NCBI GenBank assembly: GCA_910583945.1
Contig: CAJTYF010000016.1
Location: 1-29,117 of the forward strand
DNA from: an uncultured Bacilli bacterium
GTDB taxonomy: Bacteria > Bacillota_I > Bacilli_A > RF39 > UBA660
DNA length: 29,117 nucleotides
Reading direction: 5' to 3'
In this document: positions 1-7,651 of the stretch, piece after piece
Layout of the letters: each line of letters begins with the position of its first letter
How positions within the stretch are numbered: the first letter of the stretch is position 1
Position numbers and translations under genes: made by a program
The notes under the pieces: generated by a model
Told to the model about the DNA's origin: nothing
What the model saw: the letters and a program-made list of their open reading frames with translations, nothing else
The model's database searches: none

Positions 1-66
1 TATAACAAATGGAATATGTTTTTTCTTTTCCCGACATTCCGTTACACTATCGTTTAGGATGTTTAC

Positions 67-95
67 TTGTAAAATAGGAACAATTTTGTTATTAT
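67..95 (+). promoter_or_regulatory. Extended -10 promoter of first surface-protein gene
   Basis: The -35 TTGTAA (67-72), a 17-bp spacer and the -10 TATTAT (90-95) preceded by TGT (87-89) form an extended -10 promoter. The predicted start near 102 leaves a leader of only about 10 nt, with GGTGAT just before the ATG at 113. The same 50-bp block with identical spacing lies upstream of the paralogue at 851. Confidence 0.65.
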
Positions 96-112
96 TATAA
101 TATGGTGATAGT

Positions 113-757
113 ATGAACTATAAAAATATTTTTAAGAGGGAGACTAAGATTATTGCGATTGCTGTAATTGGCCTGGCTGTTGTTTTAATAGGAGGGAGTT
201 TTGCTTTATTTGTCCAGGTAAATCGTAATCAATCTAATCAAATCGTTGAGGCGGGATCTTTAGTTATTGAGTATTCGAATGGAAATACCGTTGATTTAAC
301 AAATACTAGCATGGATGATGAAAGTTGTTTAACTCCAAAAGATGATGTCAGTGGTGCTGGGAATGGAGGATGTCAGTTTACTTTTACTGTTCATAATAAA
401 GGATCATTACCAATGAATTATGATTTAACTATCTTTGATGATACGTCTTCTTTGCCTAGTGGTGGTTCGTTTGTAGAACATAGTTATATAAAGAATACGT
501 TAATTAAACAAATTGGAGATGCTTCAGGTGTTGCTTTAAATAGTGCTAAGTTACTTAGCACATTTGAGACAGATGCGGAGGGGAAAAGAGTATTAGAAAA
601 ACAAGCAGTTATTCAACCAAATGAAACAATAAGATATACTTTGAATATTTGGATTGACGAAAATGCTCCTGTTGAGATTATTGGAAAATACGTTTATTTA
701 AATTATGGTGTTAGTGGTGTTGTAGAAGATGGCGAGTCTGTTTTAAATGAAAATTAA
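113..757 (+). CDS. Surface/secreted protein with SipW/TasA-like signal region
   Basis: This 214-residue protein has a basic N-terminus (KRETK, residues 9-13) and one hydrophobic segment (about 13-33) ending in GGSFALF, followed at once by an extracellular-type domain. That layout resembles SipW-dependent signal peptides of TasA/camelysin-like proteins. The mature part is rich in Asn, Ser, Thr and Asp and predicted beta. It has two cysteines bracketing a Gly/Asp-rich segment (SCLTP...GGC), a possible disulfide also present in the paralogue. No SipW peptidase is seen in the window. It has its own promoter and terminator, so it is monocistronic. It is paralogous to the N-terminal half of the protein at 851-2305, pointing to tandem duplication. 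The exact family is not certain. Confidence 0.75.
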   Translation: MNYKNIFKRETKIIAIAVIGLAVVLIGGSFALFVQVNRNQSNQIVEAGSLVIEYSNGNTVDLTNTSMDDESCLTPKDDVSGAGNGGCQFTFTVHNKGSLPMNYDLTIFDDTSSLPSGGSFVEHSYIKNTLIKQIGDASGVALNSAKLLSTFETDAEGKRVLEKQAVIQPNETIRYTLNIWIDENAPVEIIGKYVYLNYGVSGVVEDGESVLNEN

Positions 758-783
758 ATAGTCAGTTTAAGACTATTTTTTTG
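757..783 (+). terminator. Rho-independent terminator
   Basis: The stem AATAGTC (757-763) pairs with GACTATT (771-777) across a 7-nt loop and runs into a T tract (776-782). It begins at the last base of the preceding stop codon. Confidence 0.8.
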
Positions 784-804
784 ACTTCATAGATTAACAA
801 TGGC

Positions 805-833
805 TTGTAAATATTTCTCAATTTTGTTATGAT
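805..833 (+). promoter_or_regulatory. Extended -10 promoter, duplicate of the one at 67-95
   Basis: The -35 TTGTAA (805-810), 17-bp spacer and TGT-TATGAT extended -10 (825-833) match the 67-95 promoter in element positions. The blocks 66-115 and 804-853 are both 50 bp and gap-free, and share CTTGTAAA, CAATTTTGTTAT and TATGGTGATAGTATG. Confidence 0.65.
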
Positions 834-850
834 TAAGTTATGGTGATAGT

Positions 851-2305
851 ATGAACTATAAAAAAGTCTTTAAACGAGAAACTAAGGTTATTGCAATGGC
901 TGTTATTTGTATGGCTATTGTTTTAATTGGAGGAAGTTATGCTTTATTCTTTAAAGTGAATCAGAATAGTAATAATCAAGTTGTAGAAGCTGGTGCTTTA
1001 GTTATACGATATGATAATGGTAATGTTATTACGGTTAATGAGGACGATGATTCTAATTGTTTAATTCCAATGAGTGACGAGGAGGGCGCTGGAAATTCTG
1101 GTTGTAAGTTTACTTTAAGTGTTCATAATACGGGAACTTTACCGATGAATTATCAATTGTTAATTTATGATGATCAAGCTTCTATTCCTTCTGGTGGAAC
1201 GTTTACAAATCATAATTATATTAAACATTCTTTAAGTAAAAAGGTTTCCAATAAGAATACGAGTGATGAAGCGAATATTGTTATTAATGATAAAAAGACT
1301 CTAGGTTCTATTACTGAACTTAATCAGGATAGTAAAAAAGTATTAGAAACGTCAATGATTAATCCTAATGAAACGGTCGAATTTACTTTAAAACTTTGGA
1401 TTGAGGAAAATGCACCAGTGGATATTATAGGTCAATATGTTTATTTAAAGCTAGACGTTAGTGGGGAAGTAGATGATAATGCTCAAATTAGTTCTGTTTT
1501 TAGTGATTATTTAGTTTCAATTGCTCAAACGAATTCTAGTATAGAAAGATTTGAACAAGTTGCTACTCAACAAACAAAAGAGCTTGTAGAATATCGATAT
1601 GTTGGCAATCAGCCACAAAATTACGTGTGTTTAGGTAGTGAAGAAGATTGTGATGCTAATCATTTGTATCGAATTATTGGTGTTCTTCCTACGCAAAATG
1701 CTGAAAATGAAAGCTATAATCGACGAGTTAAATTGGTTAAAGACACAAGTTTAGAAACTCAGGCTTTCGGTGAAAATAATAATTTTGTTACAAGTTCTTT
1801 AAATACTGCAGTTTTAAATGGAAGTTATTTAACTAGCTTAGGAGAGTACGCTAATTATATTGATTCCGCTTTATGGTATTTAGGAGGAAGTAGTACTGAT
1901 GCTGACGCAGCAACAAGTGCTAATAATTTAACGTCTGATTTGTTATATGCTTCAGAAAGAAGTTCTTCAGTTTTTTCAGAACAACCAATAAATTATGTAG
2001 GAAAGATTGGCTTAATGTATGGAAGTGATTATGCGTATAGTATAGGAACTCGTTATCGTACCAATAAAATATATGATAATCGTCAAGTTTATCTTGAAAA
2101 TTCGTGGTTAAAAGAGGGCAATGAATGGACACTAAGTGGAAGTAGTAGTGCTAATGAAATGCGTTATATTCATAGTGAAGGCTATATTAATAATGGTGTA
2201 GCGACTAATTCTATGGAAGTGCGTCCAGCCTTTTATTTGAAAGCGAACGTTAAAAAGATTAGTGGAAACGGAACATTAGATCAACCTTATCGTTTAGGAT
2301 TATAA
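851..2305 (+). CDS. Surface protein: SipW/TasA-like N-terminus plus C-terminal surface domain
   Basis: In this 484-residue protein, residues 1 to about 210 repeat the architecture of the 214-residue neighbour: basic N-terminus, hydrophobic helix ending GGSYALF, two bracketing cysteines, and a C-terminal strand with ENAPVDIIGQYVYL. Residues from about 225 to 484 form a second domain absent from the neighbour. That domain ends in a signature (RPAFYLK, then ISGNGTLDQPY) also seen at the end of the protein at 26625-27515 (LRPIVILK, ISGNGSKDNPW). It is therefore a fusion of the duplicated module to a C-terminal domain reused elsewhere. Such proteins are probably surface-exposed, and cargo or ligand is unknown. 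The start is fixed by the conserved GGTGATAGTATG context. It is a monocistronic unit with its own promoter and terminator. Confidence 0.75.
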   Translation: MNYKKVFKRETKVIAMAVICMAIVLIGGSYALFFKVNQNSNNQVVEAGALVIRYDNGNVITVNEDDDSNCLIPMSDEEGAGNSGCKFTLSVHNTGTLPMNYQLLIYDDQASIPSGGTFTNHNYIKHSLSKKVSNKNTSDEANIVINDKKTLGSITELNQDSKKVLETSMINPNETVEFTLKLWIEENAPVDIIGQYVYLKLDVSGEVDDNAQISSVFSDYLVSIAQTNSSIERFEQVATQQTKELVEYRYVGNQPQNYVCLGSEEDCDANHLYRIIGVLPTQNAENESYNRRVKLVKDTSLETQAFGENNNFVTSSLNTAVLNGSYLTSLGEYANYIDSALWYLGGSSTDADAATSANNLTSDLLYASERSSSVFSEQPINYVGKIGLMYGSDYAYSIGTRYRTNKIYDNRQVYLENSWLKEGNEWTLSGSSSANEMRYIHSEGYINNGVATNSMEVRPAFYLKANVKKISGNGTLDQPYRLGL

Positions 2306-2330
2306 AAAAATAGTTTCTACTATTTTTTTC
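2304..2330 (+). terminator. Rho-independent terminator
   Basis: A perfect 11-bp stem (2304-2314 with 2319-2329) with a TTCT loop sits immediately after the stop codon. The A and T arms make it potentially active in both directions. Confidence 0.85.
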
Positions 2331-2351
2331 TTTTAGAAAGAAGGATTTTTG

Positions 2352-2708
2352 ATGAGAAAATATATGCAAGAATTTATACAGAAAATAGAAAAAGATTTAG
2401 AGAATAAAAAAGATTATTCAGGAAAAGAATTATCCGACTTATTAGAAAAAATTAAATTTTTTCAACATGAACGTTTGATTCATTTACTGGTTACTTTCTT
2501 TTTTGCTCTTTTAACTTTAATTTTTATGGTTTTAGGGATGGTTTCATATCTTTTTCTGATTCCTTTTGCTATTTTAATTGTTTTTCTTATTTTTTATGTT
2601 ATTCATTATTTTTATTTAGAAAATAGTGTGCAATATTTATATAAACTTTATGATGAACTAAAAGTAAAAATACCTAAAACGGTTGTTAAAAAGAAGAAGG
2701 AAAAGTAA
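2352..2708 (+). CDS. Small membrane protein of unknown function
   Basis: This 118-residue protein has a charged amphipathic N-terminal segment (about 1-40, Lys/Glu-rich), two adjacent hydrophobic helices (about 41-62 and 65-90), and a Lys-rich tail (VKKKKEK). I do not recognise a family. The ATG at 2352 is preferred over the in-frame TTG at 2349, because AAGAAGGA (2338-2345) is better spaced for it. It is the first gene of a compact run to 4970, and the next gene starts 2 nt after its stop. The positive tail suggests a cytoplasmic C-terminus; this is inference. Confidence 0.7.
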   Translation: MRKYMQEFIQKIEKDLENKKDYSGKELSDLLEKIKFFQHERLIHLLVTFFFALLTLIFMVLGMVSYLFLIPFAILIVFLIFYVIHYFYLENSVQYLYKLYDELKVKIPKTVVKKKKEK

Positions 2709-2709
2709 T

Positions 2710-3420
2710 ATGTATTCGCGTGATTTTGTATCGATTTATGAACAATATGGTTGGAATGATTTTGCTTTAAAAATAGGAAAATCTCTTTATTCCTATTTCA
2801 TGCAATCTAAAGTGACTATTCAAAGTCATCTTGATTTGTGCTCTGGGACAGGTGTTTTATGTCATTTTTTTAGTACTAAAGGTTTGTTTACAAAGGGTGT
2901 TGATTTATCCACATCCATGATTGATCTTGCTAAAAGCAAATATGAAGGAATTGATTTTGTTTATCATGATGTTTTGGATTTTCAAGATGATAAACATTAT
3001 GATTTAATTACCTGTACGTGTGATTCTTTAAATCATTTGATACATAAAGGAGATTTAAAAAAGCTATTCAAAAATGTCTTTTCTTTATTAAATGAAGAAG
3101 GGTATTTTGTTTTTGATGTGGTAGTAAAGGAAGCAATTCAGTTTGATGTTCCGTTTTTTAGTGTACGAAGTGATCAAGCGATGGTGAAGTATTTGATTCA
3201 TGATTTAGGCGATTCAATGATTGATTTAACGATTCAAGTTTTTTTGAATGATGTTATGATTTTTGAAAATCATCTTAAAGAAAGAATTTATAGTCTTGAT
3301 GAACTTAAAGAGACTTTAGAAGAAAGTGGGTTTCAAATTGAACTTTTAGATTATAAAATTGGTGAAGAAGAACAAAGAGTTAAAAATAAAATGAATTTTA
3401 TTGTTAGAAAGAAGCGATGA
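2710..3420 (+). CDS. Class I SAM-dependent methyltransferase
   Basis: This 236-residue protein carries the Rossmann-fold methyltransferase signature. Motif I is LDLCSGTGVL (about residues 42-51), with the acidic residue after the next strand in KGVDLSTSMIDLA. A YDLITC segment corresponds to motif IV, and FVFDVV lies near the next strand. It resembles small bacterial proteins of the Methyltransf_25/11 type, and the substrate cannot be told. The ATG at 2710 follows AAGGAAAAGTAAT, whereas an upstream in-frame TTG (2683) lies inside the preceding gene and is disfavoured. It is co-transcribed with its neighbours, and the next gene starts 3 nt after its TGA. Confidence 0.85.
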   Translation: MYSRDFVSIYEQYGWNDFALKIGKSLYSYFMQSKVTIQSHLDLCSGTGVLCHFFSTKGLFTKGVDLSTSMIDLAKSKYEGIDFVYHDVLDFQDDKHYDLITCTCDSLNHLIHKGDLKKLFKNVFSLLNEEGYFVFDVVVKEAIQFDVPFFSVRSDQAMVKYLIHDLGDSMIDLTIQVFLNDVMIFENHLKERIYSLDELKETLEESGFQIELLDYKIGEEEQRVKNKMNFIVRKKR

Positions 3421-3423
3421 ATT

Positions 3424-4353
3424 TTGAATTGTATTATTAGTCATGTTGCGGATTTGGATGGTGCTTTTCCGATTATTCTCGGGTCACTTGTTTTGGAAGA
3501 TTTAGAAACGTATTCTGTAGAACTGGATGAAGTAGAGGCTGTTTTAAAAAAAATTATAGAAAAGAAAGACTGTTATGAAAAGATTTATATTACGGATTTA
3601 AATATCAGTGAAGAGATGGCGAAAGTGATAGAAAATGATGAAACTTTAAAAGAAATAGTTTTGGTTTTTGATCATCATATTAGTAATCTTTTTATGAATA
3701 AATTTTCTTTTATTCAAGTCATAGACACTTTAAACGGACAAAAGGAATGTGGGACGACCCTCTTTTATCAGTATTTAAAAGACCATTTTGGGTCTCCTCT
3801 ATTAGAAAAGCCCTGTGTTAAATTATTAACAGAATTGGTGCGAGAAAACGATACCTTTGATTTTAAAGATGCGTTTAAGGAAGATGCATTTAAATTAGGT
3901 AGTTTGTACAGTATTTATGGAAGAGAAGATTTTATTGCTCAGCTGATAAAAAGAATTCAAGAAAATGAAACGTTTTCTTTTAGTGAAGTTGAGGCGATTC
4001 TTTTAAAGATTGAACAAGAACGAACGGGTCGTTATATAAAAGAAAAATTAAGTACGATGAAAAAGTGTGTCATTCATGGAATTAAAGTAGGTCTTTGTTT
4101 TGCGGAAAGTCATCGTAGTTTACTTGGACATGAAATGTGCCGTGATGAAAGCATAGATCTTGCTGTGATTATTAATGTTAATCGTTCTGTTAGTTATCGG
4201 GCTAATAAAGAAGCGGTGGATGTGAATGATTTAGCTTTTATTTATGGCGGAGGTGGTCATAAACATGCGGGAGGAAGTCCTTTACCTCAAGATTTCTTGA
4301 AAAAGATTAGTGAAACTATTTTTGGAACTATGGAATGGGAAGATGAAACATGA
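3424..4353 (+). CDS. DHH-family phosphoesterase (NrnB/oligoribonuclease-like)
   Basis: This 309-residue protein has the DHH-DHHA1 layout. Motif I is SHVADLDGA (residues 6-14, metal-binding D10/D12), with D58 in YITDLN. DHH lies at 83-85, and the C-terminal DHHA1 signature GGGGHKHAGG at about 275-284. Family members use two divalent metals to hydrolyse short oligoribonucleotides, pAp or cyclic dinucleotides. The first-motif shape and size are closest to NrnB-like nanoRNases, but the exact substrate is not fixed by sequence. The start is TTG; the nearby ATG at 3417 hits a stop within a few codons in another frame. The stop overlaps the next gene by 4 nt (ATGA), so translation is probably coupled. 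Confidence 0.85.
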   Translation: MNCIISHVADLDGAFPIILGSLVLEDLETYSVELDEVEAVLKKIIEKKDCYEKIYITDLNISEEMAKVIENDETLKEIVLVFDHHISNLFMNKFSFIQVIDTLNGQKECGTTLFYQYLKDHFGSPLLEKPCVKLLTELVRENDTFDFKDAFKEDAFKLGSLYSIYGREDFIAQLIKRIQENETFSFSEVEAILLKIEQERTGRYIKEKLSTMKKCVIHGIKVGLCFAESHRSLLGHEMCRDESIDLAVIINVNRSVSYRANKEAVDVNDLAFIYGGGGHKHAGGSPLPQDFLKKISETIFGTMEWEDET

Positions 4354-4970
4354 CTTATGATTCTATCAAGTCTTTTATTAGCGAAGAAAACGTTATAGGA
4401 AGAGGGAAAGAAGTTACCGTTTATCGTTATCATGATAAAGTGATTAAAATTTTTCATTTAAAACGTCTTTCGGATTTTAAGAGAATTAGTAATGAAGGGT
4501 TAATAAAATTAACAGAATTGGATTTAAAAGTTTTTAATAAACCTATAGATATTATTTATGAAGAGCAACAAATTGTTGGTTATACAGAAAAATATTTAGA
4601 GGAAGAAGATGTAGATGTCGAAGTTATTGATTATGAAAAAATCAAAGAAGATTTACTTTGTTTATCCCTTCAAGGATTTTATTTGAATGATATTTTTTAT
4701 AATTATATCTTTAGTGGGGGGGGGGTATATTTTACTGATTTGACGAGTTATCAATATATTCATACTGAAGTTGATTTTTTAAAAAAACATATTTATAAGA
4801 AGAATTTAGAATTGATGAATCAGTTTCTTGTAGGCCTCGTTTTATTTGATGCTTTTCGTAAAGGTTGTGGTTATGAATTTAGTAAAATGTATTTAGCAAG
4901 TGCTTATTGTCAGGAGCATTGTCAAGATATTTATTATGGTGATTTTTTAAAAATGGGACGCAATCGATAG
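4350..4970 (+). CDS. Degenerate protein-kinase-like protein with poly-G tract
   Basis: This 206-residue protein has a kinase-like N-lobe: GRGKEVTVY (17-25) resembles a glycine-rich loop, K33 lies in VIKIF, and E49 is a possible helix-C glutamate. A catalytic-loop-like LNDIFYN (112-118) is followed by a beta-hairpin and FTDL (D130, DFG-like position). The spacing of Asp114 to Asn118 is not canonical, so it may be a pseudokinase. Gly123-125 in the hairpin turn are encoded by ten consecutive Gs (4716-4725). One G fewer gives a stop after five further codons, and one more gives a stop after three to four. The gene may therefore be switched by slippage, and as written it is in frame. It is the last gene of the 2352-4970 operon. 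Kinase assignment is moderate. Confidence 0.6.
   Translation: MTYDSIKSFISEENVIGRGKEVTVYRYHDKVIKIFHLKRLSDFKRISNEGLIKLTELDLKVFNKPIDIIYEEQQIVGYTEKYLEEEDVDVEVIDYEKIKEDLLCLSLQGFYLNDIFYNYIFSGGGVYFTDLTSYQYIHTEVDFLKKHIYKKNLELMNQFLVGLVLFDAFRKGCGYEFSKMYLASAYCQEHCQDIYYGDFLKMGRNR
4716..4725. repeat. 10-bp poly-G tract (candidate slippage site)
   Basis: Ten consecutive G residues lie inside the kinase-like gene, in DNA otherwise very poor in G runs. The run encodes Gly123-125 plus the first base of Val126. Lengths of 7, 10 or 13 keep the frame; other lengths truncate the protein. Confidence 0.9.
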
Positions 4971-4998
4971 TAATTTTAGCATTATTTTTTTAAATTCA

Positions 4999-5007
4999 TG
5001 CTATAAT
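4999..5007 (+). promoter_or_regulatory. Extended -10 promoter element for the capA-like gene
   Basis: TGC-TATAAT (4999-5007) lies 22 bp before the ATG at 5029, with no good -35. It is preceded by a 17-mer (4976-4992, TTAGCATT then a T run) that recurs exactly upstream of another extended -10 at 22680-22696. Confidence 0.55.
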
Positions 5008-5028
5008 GATAGTAAGTTGGTGGTTGTT

Positions 5029-6222
5029 ATGAAAAAAAGTAAGTTAAAGATGAAATATAAAATTATGACGCTATGTTTTTTATTTGTTTTGGGTGTTGGT
5101 GGTGCTTTTTTAATTTTTAAAAATCGAAATTTTGAAGATAAAAATCCTACTATTCTTCCTAATGATGTGGAATCTAAACCAATAGTGGAAGAGCCAAAAA
5201 AAGAAGAATACAAATTAACGCTTGGAATGATTGGAGATGCTCTTTATCACACTGGAACTTATAAAGATGGTTTAAAGAGCGATGGAACTTATAATTATGA
5301 TCATCAACTTGATGATATTCGTCCCATTGTTAAAAACTATGATTTAGCGTATTATAATCAAGAGACGGTTTTAGGTGGAAAGGAATTAGGTCTTTCTTCT
5401 TATCCTTGCTTTAATTCACCACAAGAAGTTGGAGATGCTTTTGTGAAGGCGGGTTTTAATTTAGTCAGCCTTGCCAATAATCATACATTGGATAAAGGAA
5501 CTAAAGCTATTTTAAATTCCGTTGCGTATTGGAGAAATCAAACTGGTGTGATGACCGCTGGAAGCTATGATTCTGAAAGTGATCGTAATCGTGCTCATAT
5601 AGGAGAAAAAAACGGTATTACTTATGCCTTTTTAGCATATACGTATGGTACAAATGGTATACCTGTTCCAAAAGGAAAAGATTATGTAGTTAATTTATTT
5701 TCTAAGGAACAAGCCCAAAAAGATATTGAAGCGGTAAGAGATCAAGTCGATGTCGTTTTGGTTGCTATGCATTGGGGGGTTGAATATACGCATACTCCAA
5801 CTAATGAGCAAAGAGATTGGGCCCAATTTTTAAGTGATTTAGGTGTGGATGTTATTATTGGTTCTCACCCTCATGTTATTCAACCTATTGAATTTATTGG
5901 CGACACTTTGGTAATTTATTCTTTAGGAAATTTTATTTCAGGGCAAGAAGATTTAATGAAAAAAATTGGTTTAATAGCTTCTGTAGATATCCATAAAGTG
6001 GTTGAAGAGGGGAAAACGACGATAACTTTAGATCATGTTAAAGGCGATTTGCTTTATACGTATCATCGTGGACATAAAGGGTATCGTGTGATTCCATTTT
6101 ACAAATTAACGAATGGAGAACTGGGCGATGAGGTTCCAAAAGTAAAAGCTAAATACGAAGCTATCCTTAATAAAACGCATCATCCAAAAATAGAAATTGG
6201 TACGTTGGGTCTTGCTTCTTAA
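5029..6222 (+). CDS. CapA family protein (metallophosphatase-like, poly-gamma-glutamate capsule type)
   Basis: This 397-residue protein has one N-terminal transmembrane or uncleaved signal segment (about residues 10-30), a short linker rich in Pro and Glu, and then a PGA_cap domain. It shows LGMIGDALYH at the domain start, NQETV, SLANNHTLDKG, VAMHWGVEY, GSHPHVIQPIE and IYSLGNFIS. These are the recurrent metal-site motifs of the CapA/PgsA family, a calcineurin-like phosphoesterase fold facing the outside. Classical CapA works in poly-gamma-glutamate capsule export, but no capB or capC is nearby, so capsule function is not shown. ATG 5029 is preferred over the in-frame TTG at 5017, which overlaps the GGTGG ribosome-binding site. 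It is terminated at 6226-6250. Confidence 0.85.
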   Translation: MKKSKLKMKYKIMTLCFLFVLGVGGAFLIFKNRNFEDKNPTILPNDVESKPIVEEPKKEEYKLTLGMIGDALYHTGTYKDGLKSDGTYNYDHQLDDIRPIVKNYDLAYYNQETVLGGKELGLSSYPCFNSPQEVGDAFVKAGFNLVSLANNHTLDKGTKAILNSVAYWRNQTGVMTAGSYDSESDRNRAHIGEKNGITYAFLAYTYGTNGIPVPKGKDYVVNLFSKEQAQKDIEAVRDQVDVVLVAMHWGVEYTHTPTNEQRDWAQFLSDLGVDVIIGSHPHVIQPIEFIGDTLVIYSLGNFISGQEDLMKKIGLIASVDIHKVVEEGKTTITLDHVKGDLLYTYHRGHKGYRVIPFYKLTNGELGDEVPKVKAKYEAILNKTHHPKIEIGTLGLAS

Positions 6223-6225
6223 TTT

Positions 6226-6250
6226 AAAAGTCACGAAAGTGATTTTTTTT
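6226..6250 (+). terminator. Rho-independent terminator
   Basis: The stem AAAAGTCAC (6226-6234) pairs with GTGATTTTT (6239-6247, one G-T pair) around a GAAA tetraloop, followed by further Ts. Confidence 0.85.
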
Positions 6251-6275
6251 GTCGAATTTGATCGAACGCTTTTTG

Positions 6276-6304
6276 TTTACAGTTTTATAAAGTTTCAATA
6301 GAAT
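6276..6304 (+). promoter_or_regulatory. Sigma-A-type promoter
   Basis: TTTACA (6276-6281), a 17-bp spacer and TAGAAT (6299-6304) lie 28 bp before the ATG at 6333. This is one of the few promoters here without TGn before the -10. Confidence 0.6.
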
Positions 6305-6332
6305 AAAAAATTGTATTTCGAGGAGCAAGTTT

Positions 6333-6800
6333 ATGAGAAAAATATTCAATCGAAAACAATTTTATAGTATTTTTTCAAACTCTCAATATCGGGAAAAATT
6401 TGATTTTCTTCTTTTGGAATTCTTTGGTATAGAACACGTTCGAGTGATTAATAAAGAGGAGGTGAAAACAGAAGATGTGACGCTTTCCTTTGTTGTTTTT
6501 TTAAATACAGAAGAGTTATTAACCTTAGTTGTTGTGGATACGAAGCCTTATTTTCAATCTTCAAAAACATTTTATATTAATTTTAGTTATCAACAGGTTG
6601 AGAGTTATTTTGCTTATCTTTTACCAGGGTATCTAGAAATTTATTGCCCTTATGCTTATTATCATCCATCTAGAAAGAAACGTTTTCTTATATTTTCTGG
6701 TCTTTTTTTTGCTAGAAATGAAAGAGAAGTTCAAAAAATATTTAGAAAATTACATTTGTTTTCGGAAGAGGAAATAAAAGAGATTTTAACTATTTTATAA
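6333..6800 (+). CDS. Hypothetical protein, 155 residues
   Basis: I do not recognise a family. The protein is soluble-looking, basic and aromatic-rich, with alternating helical and beta segments: LSFVVFLNTEELLTLVVVD at about 50-68, FYINFSYQQVESYFAYLLPG, and a basic C-terminal half with RKKRFLIFSG and a helical EVQKIFRKL. No signal peptide or membrane segment is evident. The ATG has a strong ribosome-binding site (GAGGAG, spacing about 8). It has its own promoter after a terminator, and parA begins 65 bp downstream behind another promoter, so it is probably a single-gene unit. Coding character is supported by length and start context. Confidence 0.65.
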   Translation: MRKIFNRKQFYSIFSNSQYREKFDFLLLEFFGIEHVRVINKEEVKTEDVTLSFVVFLNTEELLTLVVVDTKPYFQSSKTFYINFSYQQVESYFAYLLPGYLEIYCPYAYYHPSRKKRFLIFSGLFFARNEREVQKIFRKLHLFSEEEIKEILTIL

Positions 6801-6828
6801 AGACAAATAATTATTATTGTGTTAAAAT
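6800..6828 (+). promoter_or_regulatory. Extended -10 promoter upstream of parA
   Basis: AAGACA (6800-6805, matches GACA of the -35 consensus), a 17-bp spacer and TGT-TAAAAT (6820-6828) lie 37 bp before the parA ATG. Confidence 0.5.
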
Positions 6829-6865
6829 ATTTTTAGTACTTAAAATAAATGAAAAAGGTGGTATT

Positions 6866-7651
6866 ATGGCAAAAGTTATTTCATTGGTTAATCAAAAAGG
6901 AGGCGTTGGTAAAACAACGACGAGTATTAATTTAGCCGCAGCCTTAGGGAGTGAAGGAAAAAAAACGCTTTTAATTGATTTAGACTCTCAAGGAAATGCT
7001 TCAACGGGTTTAGGTTTAAATACCAGTGATTTTGAAAATGATATTTATGATGTCATAACTGGAGCTTGTTCTATTAAAGATGCCATTATTAAAACAAAAT
7101 TTAAGAATTTATCAGTGATTCCCGCAACCATTAATTTAGCTGGAGTAGAAGTCGAATTTGTTAAGGCGATGGTGGCGAATAAAAACTTTCATCAAAATGA
7201 TCAATTAAATTTAAGAATTAATGAAATTAAAGATCGTTTTGATTATATTATCATTGATTGTATGCCCGCACTTGGTATTACTACTTTAAATGCCTTAGTG
7301 GCAAGTGATGCGGTGATTATTCCAGTTCAATGTGAGTACTTAGCACTGGAAGGTATTACCCAACTTTTAAATACCATTATTTTAGTTCAATCCAATATGA
7401 ATCCTGATTTAAGAATTGAGGGAGTTTTACTTACGATGCTTGATGGAAGAACAAATATCGGGTTAGAAGTGATCGAAGAAGTTAGAAAATATTTTAAAAA
7501 TAAAGTTTTTAATACCATTATACCAAGATTGGTTCGACTTGTTGAAGCACCGAGTCATGGGAAACCTATTAATGAATACGATCCTACGAGTCGAGCAACG
7601 TTAGCGTACGCGAATTTGGCAAAGGAAGTGATTAGTCGAGATGGAAACTAA
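6866..7651 (+). CDS. parA: Chromosome-partitioning ATPase ParA/Soj
   Basis: This 261-residue protein is full-length for chromosomal Soj-type ParA. The deviant Walker A is KGGVGKTTTS (about 11-20) with the signature lysine. Walker A' is LIDLDSQGNAS, and IIIDCMPALG is the Walker B region (Pro-Ala where many homologues have Pro-Pro). ParA dimerises on ATP, binds DNA non-specifically and is stimulated by ParB to move origins apart. The start has an AAAGGTGG ribosome-binding site. It overlaps parB by 11 nt, so the two are translated together. No N-terminal HTH is present, as in Bacillus Soj. Confidence 0.95.
   Translation: MAKVISLVNQKGGVGKTTTSINLAAALGSEGKKTLLIDLDSQGNASTGLGLNTSDFENDIYDVITGACSIKDAIIKTKFKNLSVIPATINLAGVEVEFVKAMVANKNFHQNDQLNLRINEIKDRFDYIIIDCMPALGITTLNALVASDAVIIPVQCEYLALEGITQLLNTIILVQSNMNPDLRIEGVLLTMLDGRTNIGLEVIEEVRKYFKNKVFNTIIPRLVRLVEAPSHGKPINEYDPTSRATLAYANLAKEVISRDGN

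Noticed and set aside
1..66. Short frame at the window start as the end of a gene
   Set aside because: The open stretch is about 20 codons, with no start context or recognisable motif.
2905..2913. Perfect DnaA box TTATCCACA
   Set aside because: It is a single copy inside the methyltransferase gene, with no cluster or AT-rich unwinding element, so not an origin.
5774..5779. Six-G run in the capA-like gene
   Set aside because: It is short, encodes conserved Trp-Gly in the HWG motif, and is unlikely to slip often.
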